Shown: positions 18,876 through 24,575 of the stretch, in pieces
Layout of the letters: every line of letters starts with the position of its first letter
Position numbering within the stretch: position 1 is the stretch's first letter
Assembly (NCBI RefSeq): GCF_004359215.1
Contig: NC_090625.1
Coordinates: 1,348,589 to 1,373,163, forward strand
DNA length: 24,575 bases
Source of the DNA: Bremia lactucae
Lineage: Eukaryota; Oomycota; Peronosporomycetes; Peronosporales; Peronosporaceae
Direction: 5' to 3'
Made by a program: the position numbers and the translations under genes
Notes under the pieces: generated by a model
What the model saw: only the letters and a program-made list of their open reading frames with translations
What the model was told of the DNA's origin: nothing
Database searches by the model: none

Positions 18876-18928
18876 CACACTTGACCTAATACAACAGGTT
18901 ATGAGCCCAAGCCCCGCCTTCGCTGCCT
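18876..18928 (+). repeat. Copia-C LTR end, primer-binding site and leader fragment
   Basis: CACACTTGACCTAATACAACA is the 3' end of a Copia-C LTR split by Copia-B. It is followed by an intact primer-binding site (18897-18912) and a leader (CCGCCTTCGCTGCC) like that at 16884. At 18928 it is joined to an RT fragment in the opposite orientation. Confidence 0.75.
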
Positions 18929-19257
18929 TGCTTGCGATGATAAGATCGTTTACGTAAAACACGACAATAATCATGTCACCGTTTGTGCGCTTGATGTAGA
19001 CGCAGTGATCGGACTCACATTTGTTGAAATTCATCTTGATCAAGAATTGTCGATGGTGTGTTTTCATATGCGTGGCGACTGTTTAAGACCATAAAGCGAC
19101 CGCTTGAGCCTGCACACATGGTCCGGTTTGTCCACGCTGACAAATCCTTCGGGTTACTGCATGTATATTTCTTCATCCAGAATCCCGTTAAGAAATGCAG
19201 TCGTCACGTCTTTTTAGTGCAGCATCAAACCGTACTTGGCAGCCAGACTCAGCACAA
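18929..19257 (-). pseudogene. Copia-C RT fragment, inverted
   Basis: Matches 23153-23480 and 10627-10955, read on the minus strand: the region from the LSLAAKYGL segment to the YVNDLIIAS box. It is truncated on both sides, by the leader fragment at 18928 and by a Copia-B LTR at 19258. It shares the stop codons of the other copies. Confidence 0.8.
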
Positions 19258-19487
19258 GGCTCGACCTGACCAAGAGACTACCAGTATGTACCGGTAATGA
19301 CGTCATAGTGTGACATCAGTAGATGACGTCAGTAGATGACGTCACAAGCTTCTAGAAGGTTCTATGAACTATGATTGGCTAGAAGTAATGATTGGCTTAG
19401 AGGTAGCAATAGGTTTGCGAACTAAGGACCTTAATATATTTACTTTGCATTTTGCACTCAACCACTCAAGCCTTTGACCTTTCTTTA
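19258..19487 (+). repeat. Copia-B LTR, copy 3 (5' end truncated)
   Basis: Lacks the first 15 bases of the LTR (TGTTGGCAAGGAAGC) and ends normally at TTTCTTTA. It is followed by GTGTG and then by Copia-C LTR sequence. It has no Copia-B internal region on either side, so it is a truncated solo LTR or a rearrangement product. Confidence 0.8.
19298..19362 (+). promoter_or_regulatory. Copia-B LTR stress-type enhancer block, copy 3
   Basis: Octamers start at 19298, 19311, 19324 and 19337 (13-bp steps), the second being TGACATCA. The heat-shock element TTCTAGAAGGTTC at 19350-19362 is a perfect three-unit match. Two ATTGG boxes follow within about 30 bp. Confidence 0.65.
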
Positions 19488-19786
19488 GTGTGCACTAGAT
19501 GGCAAAATGTAAAGTAAATATAGTCAAGGTCCTTAGTTCGCAAACCGTTTGCTATCTCCAAGCCTACTAGATAGTCTACTGGATTTGCTTACCGCTACAT
19601 TTCTTCTAGCACGTGGAGACGCCATCTTGAATATGATCATTTGCCCATCTCAAAGTAGATCATCGAACGCTTTGCGAAACCATCTGTTGTGCTGTCGCAT
19701 GTTGACGATCGCTGTCGCGCGATGTCGATGATCAATTGGTACATACCGGTTAGTGTTGCGCACTTCGAGGCGCATCCTTGTCAACA
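19488..19786 (-). repeat. Copia-C LTR, inverted copy, 3' end removed by Copia-B
   Basis: On the minus strand it starts TGTTGACAAGG at 19786 and runs uninterrupted past the site where Copia-A sits in the other copy (around 19570). It stops at GCACAC, 16 bp short of its end. This LTR is the pre-insertion allele for Copia-A. Confidence 0.8.
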
Positions 19787-20713
19787 GCAACTTGAGCGCA
19801 ACTTAGCCGCTCGAGGTGTTTATCTGCATTACTTTTACTCGACTCGACGGCGGCGACACCCTCTATCCCAAGCTTGGTGCGCAGATACTTGAATTGTGCG
19901 GCGACAATTGACATTGTCATTATGTCGGCCAGCATATCTTGCGTCGAAGAGTAATCGAGATTTTACTTGACCGTCTTAACCTTTTCTTGCACACAGTGGT
20001 GACGGATGTCGATATGTTTTGTGCGCTTGCGAAACTCCAAATTCATGGCCAATGCGATCGAGCCTTGTGTGTCCTCGAATATCTTGACTGATTCATCCAT
20101 AGTCATCACACTAAGTTTACAGAGAAACTTGAAGCTAAACTGTTTTTTTCGTGGCCTCTGATAGCGCCATGTATTCAGCTTCCGTTGAAGAGAGCGCTAC
20201 AGTCCTTTGCTTCTTCTTCGCCAACTGTTGCATCCGCTATTCATCGTATAGAAATAGCCACTTGTGCCAGTCTGCATCGGATAATCAAGTAAACTTGTTG
20301 AACCGCTTTGCGAAAACTCAAGTCCGTTCGTTGGCGTCGCATTGAGGTATCGCAGTACACGCTTGAGAGCTTACCAATGTGTTGGACATGGGTCAGCAAC
20401 AAACTGGCTTAAAACTTCTACAGCAGCACCAAGGTCCGGACGCGTGGCAACCATCAAGTACATATTGCCACCAGCACAACTTCGGTACGGCACATTTTTC
20501 ATCGTATCTTCATGCTTGCAACCACCCTCACACATGTTCTTCGTCAACTTAAGATCTGAAACTTGAGGCGTCTTCACAGGCTGCTATCTTGCATGCCGAT
20601 CTTGTTCAACACTGACTAAAAAAACTTAGTCTGCCGAATAGTGACTTGACCGGATACTCGATCTTGTCCAATTTCCATGCCGAAAAATACTTAAGTTCAC
20701 CAAGATCAGTCAT
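19570..20713 (-). repeat. Inverted repeat arm (partner 11008-12151)
   Basis: Carries the 3' part of Copia-C pol and most of the LTR, nearly identical to the left arm, including the nonsense codon at 20373-20371. Confidence 0.85.
19787..20713 (-). pseudogene. Copia-C copy 2: pol 3' end (RT C-terminus and RNase H), broken
   Basis: The same region as 11008-11936, inverted. It shows the TRPDLGAAV segment, the nonsense codon after PCPTHW, YSDADW with the same following deletion, and SSTEAEYMAL. At 20713 it abuts plus-strand gag sequence back to back, which is not a natural element order. Confidence 0.8.
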
Positions 20714-21480
20714 TGGCGATAATCTGTCTCGCGATGGAAGACTCGCAGCTGCCGCTGGTCCGATCGTCAAGTGGTGCGCATTATGCCTGGTCAAGACTAG
20801 AAGGACACTTCGAGAAGAGGATCCTCGCAAACAAGCTCTTTCTTCGTCGACGTTTCTTCACAACAATGATGGAAGAAGGTGATGGTGTCCTAAACAACAT
20901 CAACAAGCTCAAGACGCAAGCGGAGCAGCTCGACGCTGCGGGTGCCCCGGTGAGCATGGACGACTTGGTTATCATGCTTCTCGGGAGTCTCAGTGACTCG
21001 TTGCAGTTTCTTATTACTGCGTTGGAATCGCGTGCGGATATGTTGACTTGGGAGCTTGTGACGTCTCGACCCTACACGAAGATATGAAACGCAAGGAATA
21101 GGGCGGCGACGGAGCTGCGACTGGTCAAGCGTTCACGATAATGGAAGCTAAGCGCAAAGAACGGTTGGTGAAGAAGACTGGTTGTGCCATAATTGCAACA
21201 AACAAGGACACTAGTTCTTGGATTGCCATTCACGAGTCCGAATGACGCTGAGCGATATCGGTTGCAGCGTGCAAACGTCGCACAGATTGAAGATTCTGGC
21301 GACTATCTTATCTCGACTGGCGGTAGCAGCGATTATGCCAAGTCCGATGATGATTGACTGGTCGACTTGGGGGCGACGCGCATATGACAAGTTCCAAGAA
21401 ATTAATGCGGAACTACGATGTCTTCGGTTCAATCGCCGTTCATCTCTCAGACGACGATATTTTCCAAGCTATCGCCAGCA
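20714..21480 (+). pseudogene. Copia-C copy 3: gag (N-terminus missing) and protease region
   Basis: Begins mid-Gag at a MAIICLAMEDSQLPLVRS segment that aligns with Copia-B Gag, then open to 21087 (KLFLRRRFFTTMM, INKLKTQAEQL). After the stop at 21085-21087 the frame is broken. A CX2CX4HX4C knuckle is interrupted by TAG 21212-21214. A protease-like VDLGAT segment (about 21364-21381) has Leu where the active site needs Ser or Thr, and a TGA (21355-21357) just before it. Confidence 0.75.
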
Positions 21481-22640
21481 GAGACATCGTCATGTCAATG
21501 AAGACTTTGCAGGGGGTTAAAAGGGTGTGCTTACGAACGTTTGGCAAATTCCGAAGATTTCGCGAACTTTGTTTTTTGTCGGTTGTTTTACCAAGGACGT
21601 TGGGCCTGTTGTATTCGACAAGGAAGGGTGCTTCGCAGAGACAAAAGGCGCCAAGTTGAAGATCGGTGTACGCGAAGGAAAAGAATTTTTCAAACTTCAC
21701 ATGACTCCAGTTTTTCAAGATGAAGCAAATGTTGTCAAGCCTTTGGCTCACAATGAAGATATCATCTCGTACTTGTGGCACCTTCGCCTAGGACATATCG
21801 ATCATGGCGGGCTTAGTGCCATCGTCAAGAAGAATCTCACTGTTGGAGTTGACATTGCGTCTTTAAACAAGTGCGGATTTGTGATAGCTGTGCGCTTGGA
21901 ATCACAAACCCGCGTACGTTTCCAATTGACATCGACGGAGCGGGCAAGTGAGTTTTTAAATGTCATACACAGTGATGTATGTGGCCCTATGTAGACTCCA
22001 TCTTTTAGCGGCAAGCGCTATTTCGTGACTTTCACCGATGACAAGTCCCGGTACTGTGTCATTTACTTGATCAAGAGCAAGTCAGAAGTCATGGACAAGT
22101 TCGCCAATTTTGTTGCGTTCGCGGAAAAGCAGACCGGCAAACGCATAAAATCTCTTCGTCGTGACAATGGTGGCGGGTATGCGTCCGAGAAAATGTCTAA
22201 GTTTTGCTCGGATCAAGGAATTGTTTTCAAGTATACGCCGCCTTACACGCCACAATTAAATGGAGTTGCTGAGCGTATGAACCGGACGCTAGTGGAATGC
22301 CCTATATCCATGCTGGAACACGCCGGCCTCGCTAAGCACTATTGGGTGAGCTGTAATGACGGCAATGTTTCTTCGTAATCGGTGTCTTTCGCCTTCTATC
22401 GACGACGGAAAGTCACCAGTCGAGATTTGGACGACAAAGAAACCGTTATTGGCAAACCTTAATGTTTTTGGCTATCACGCGTACGTCCACATTCCGAAAG
22501 AAAAGCGATCGAAGCTGGACGCAAAAGCCGTATTGTGCCGATTTTTGGGCTATTTGGAGCACCAGAAAACGTATCTTTTTGAAGACCTGTCAAGTGGTCG
22601 AATTCTGATGAGTCGCGACGGTATCTGAAGAGGAGCCGAA
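21481..22640 (+). pseudogene. Copia-C copy 3: pre-integrase and integrase, broken
   Basis: The frame at 21527-21994 has the pre-integrase WHLRLGHIDHGGL motif (about 21777-21815), but the Cys pair of the zinc finger is degraded. The integrase core has Asp in HSDVCGPM (about 21970-21990), a TAG at 21992-21994, then Asp in RRDNGGGY and Glu in NGVAER (about 22158-22277). A frameshift near 22356 moves the domain end to another frame (LRNRC...KPLLANLNVFGYHAYV). The segment after LMSRDG at 22618 is deleted. Confidence 0.8.
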
Positions 22641-22651
22641 TGAAGCTTAAG

Positions 22652-23480
22652 ACGCGCACCCAGAATTTGACTTGGGTCGTAAATGGCATACTCGTACTGA
22701 GTCGCTGAAAAAGGTCGCTGTAATTCCGCGTCCCAAGCGACATGTGGCTGACTATCGACGGTCGACACTTGAAGAAATGTCAGCGTCTGCTACAGTTCTG
22801 AACAATGAGAAGATATATGAACCAGCCAACGTCGTGTATTCAGTGGGAGAAATGCCGACAACATTCAAGTCGGCGATGGAATCCAGCAACGAGAAAGAGT
22901 GAAAAGCCGTGTGCGACTCCGCGTGTGACTCCGCGTTAGAGTCGGTTTACAAGAACAAGACATGGGAAGTTATGCCTCTGCCTTTGGGACGCAAAGCAAA
23001 TGAATGCAGATGAGTGTTTCGAGTGAAAGTAAATCAAGATGGAATTATCGAGCGTTACAAGGCGCGGCTCCTGGCCAAAGGATTTTCGCAAAAGTATGGA
23101 GTCGACTACGAGGAGACGTTTGCGCCAGTGGCGAAGTTAACTTCGATACGTGTTGTGCTGAGTCTGGCTGCCAAGTACGGTTTGATGCTGCACTAAATAG
23201 ACGTGACGACTGCATTTCTTAACGGGATTCTGGATGAAGAAATATACATGCAGTAACCCGAGGATTTGTCAGCGTGGACAAACCGGACCATGTGTGCAGG
23301 CTCAAGCGGTCGCTTTATGGTCTTAAACAGTCGCCACGCATATGAAAACACACCATCGACAATTCTTGATCAAGATGAATTTCAACAAATGTGAGTCCGA
23401 TCACTGCGTCTACATCAAGCGCACAAACGGTGACATGATTATTGTCGTGTTTTACGTAAACGATCTTATCATCGCAAGCA
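22652..23480 (+). pseudogene. Copia-C copy 3: RT fragment, broken
   Basis: Near-duplicate of 10145-10955. RT motifs run from YKARLLAKG to a YVNDL box, with TGA 22900-22902, TAA 23194-23196 and TAA 23254-23256. It retains the IDVTTAFLNG catalytic segment that is deleted in copy 1. It ends abruptly at 23480, joined to an inverted leader and primer site. A 12-bp tandem duplication (CTCCGCGTGTGA-type) lies near 22920. Confidence 0.82.
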
Positions 23481-23533
23481 AGGCAGCGAAGGCGGGGCTT
23501 GGGCTCATAACCTGTTGTATTAGGTCAAGTGTG
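23481..23533 (-). repeat. Inverted Copia-C leader, primer-binding site and LTR end
   Basis: On the minus strand: CACAC, the LTR end (to 23513), the primer-binding site (23512-23497) and the leader. It is the mirror of 18876-18928. GTGTG at 23529-23533 is the target duplication of the Copia-B insertion. Confidence 0.75.
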
Positions 23534-23788
23534 TGTTGGCAAGGAAGCGGCTCGACCTGACCAAGAGACTACCAGTATGTACCAGTATATACCGGTAATG
23601 ACGTCATAGTGTGACATCAGTAGATGACGTCAGTAGATGACGTCACAAGCTTCTAGAAGATTCTATGAACTATGATTGGCTAGAAGTAATGATTGGCTTA
23701 GAGGTAGCAATAGGTTTGCGAACTAAGGACCTTAATATATTTACTTTGCATTTTGCACTCAACCACTCAAGCCTTTGACCTTTCTTTA
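23534..23788 (+). repeat. Copia-B 5' LTR, copy 4 (255 bp)
   Basis: TGTTGGCAAGG...TTTCTTTA, followed directly by the primer-binding site and an open gag. A TATA-like AATATATTT lies near 23734-23742. The gag frame downstream is intact in the visible part. Confidence 0.9.
23599..23696 (+). promoter_or_regulatory. Copia-B LTR stress-type enhancer block, copy 4
   Basis: Octamers start at 23599, 23612, 23625 and 23638 (13-bp steps), the second being TGACATCA. The heat-shock element TTCTAGAAGATTC at 23651-23663 is a perfect three-unit match. ATTGG boxes lie at 23675-23679 and 23692-23696. The order CRE array, HSE, CCAAT pair, TATA-like run is the same in all copies. Confidence 0.68.
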
Positions 23789-23804
23789 GGTTATGAGCCC
23801 AAGC
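23789..23804 (+). other. Copia-B primer-binding site (initiator tRNA-Met anticodon arm)
   Basis: GGTTATGAGCCCAAGC, identical to Copia-A. It contains an ATG (23793-23795) that is in frame with gag. Confidence 0.8.
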
Positions 23805-23843
23805 CCCGCATTCTCTGCCCAAGACTCCGACTACGCCTTCGCC

Positions 23844-24575
23844 ATGGACACCTCCACGCCAAGCCGCATCAACAAGTTCGACGGAACCAACTTCCACGCG
23901 TGGAAGTTCAAGATGCAGATGGTGCTCGAGGAACGTGATCTGTGGGAGGTCGTTTGTGGAGACGTGAAGATCGAGCAATGCGTGACTCCATTGGACCAAG
24001 CGACGTTCAAGAGGAAGTCCCGCAAAGCGATGGCGATCATCTGCCTTGCGATGGAAGACTCGCAACTGCCGTTGGTTCGCTCAGCGAGTGGTGCATTTAA
24101 TGCATGGTCAAAGTTGGAAGACCACTTTGAGAAGAAGAGTCTTGCGAACAAGCTCTTTCTTCGTCGTCGTTTCTTCACGACCATGATGGATGAAGGTGAT
24201 GATGTGCTGGAGCACATTAACAAGCTCAAGACTCTGGCGGAGCAACTCGACGCAGTGGGTGCTCCGGTCAGCGAGGACGACTTGGTGATCACGCTTCTGG
24301 GAAGTCTAAGCGAGTCGTACCAATTCCTGATCACAGCGTTGGAATCCCGTTCCGACACGCTGACGTGGGAACTAGTGACGTCTCGGCTCCTACATGAAGA
24401 CTTGAAGCGCAAGGAACAAGGTGGCGGTGCTGAGGGAACTGCGCACGGCCAAGCGTTTATGACAAGCGACAATGGTAAGCGCAAGGGACGACAGGTGCAG
24501 AAGACTGGTGCCTGTCACTACTGCGGTGAACAAGGGCATTGGATCGCCAAGTGTCCAGCGAGGATTCGCGAGAAT
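23844..24575 (+). CDS. gag: Copia-B Gag, copy 4 (runs off the window end)
   Basis: Open for 244 codons to the last base. Same domains as the inverted twin: an N-terminal FHAWKFKMQ segment, a helical Gag core, a basic linker and the zinc knuckle CHYCGEQGHWIAKC. The ATG at 23844 matches the Gag start of Copia-C (METSTP-type). An alternative in-frame start at 23793 inside the primer-binding site would add 17 residues. Protease and the rest of Pol would lie beyond the window. This may be a live or recently live family, but completeness cannot be judged. Confidence 0.85.
   Translation, partial: MDTSTPSRINKFDGTNFHAWKFKMQMVLEERDLWEVVCGDVKIEQCVTPLDQATFKRKSRKAMAIICLAMEDSQLPLVRSASGAFNAWSKLEDHFEKKSLANKLFLRRRFFTTMMDEGDDVLEHINKLKTLAEQLDAVGAPVSEDDLVITLLGSLSESYQFLITALESRSDTLTWELVTSRLLHEDLKRKEQGGGAEGTAHGQAFMTSDNGKRKGRQVQKTGACHYCGEQGHWIAKCPARIREN

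Larger units (their letters stand above)
17832..19257 (-). repeat. Inverted repeat arm (partner 23153-24575)
   Basis: A 1.42-kb arm with Copia-B gag, primer-binding site, LTR, Copia-C LTR end, inverted primer site and a Copia-C RT piece. Paired coordinates sum to about 42407-42410. Few differences: a 2-bp insertion near 18670, one base lost in the primer-binding site near 18610, and a small difference in the LTR. The outer ends are 17832 and 24575, the last base of the window. Confidence 0.88.
23153..24575 (+). repeat. Inverted repeat arm (partner 17832-19257)
   Basis: Mirror image of the left arm, with the same internal junctions at 23480/23481 and 23533/23534. It runs to the last base of the window. 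Confidence 0.88.

Noticed and set aside
9867..24575. A new defence, toxin or biosynthetic system in the accessory region
   Set aside because: Every long open frame there is assigned to Copia gag or pol or is an antisense shadow. No unrelated cargo gene was found.

Overview
The window looks like nuclear DNA of an oomycete (Phytophthora or downy-mildew type). This is inferred from one long intronless housekeeping gene beside old and young Ty3/Gypsy and Ty1/Copia retrotransposons. I cannot name the species. There is one clear host gene; almost everything right of 3.4 kb is retrotransposon. I found no novel gene system.

Layout. 1-757: intergenic, with one perfect 13-bp hairpin. 758-3211 (-): an intact gene for XPB/ERCC3/Ssl2, the TFIIH DNA translocase. 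3212-3420: its short upstream region. 3421-9766 (+): a decayed Ty3/Gypsy element of the chromovirus type, with a 601-bp 5' LTR, gag, protease, RT, RNase H, DD35E integrase, GPY/F module and C-terminal chromodomain. It is broken by stops and frameshifts and its 3' LTR is not visible. 9767-9866: 100 N.

9867-24575 is a nest of three Copia families. Copia-A (12152-16765, -) is complete and young: its 270-bp LTRs differ at one base, and only two single-base losses in homopolymer runs break its reading frame. It sits inside an LTR of Copia-C. Copia-C is old and is present as several truncated pieces in both orientations that share the same nonsense mutations. Copia-B (258-bp LTRs, open gag) is related to Copia-C and inserted into a Copia-C LTR with a CACAC target duplication. 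All three families carry a primer-binding site complementary to the anticodon arm of initiator tRNA-Met, the half-tRNA priming mode known from Drosophila copia.

Copia-B LTRs hold a compact regulatory block: four CRE-type TGACGTCA palindromes at exact 13-bp spacing, a three-unit heat-shock element, two inverted CCAAT boxes and a TATA-like run. This is the most interesting regulatory signal here and suggests a stress-responsive LTR.

The right third carries large near-identical direct and inverted repeats. One inverted pair ends exactly at a single N (17831) and at the last base of the window (24575), so part of this architecture may be an assembly product and should be treated with caution.
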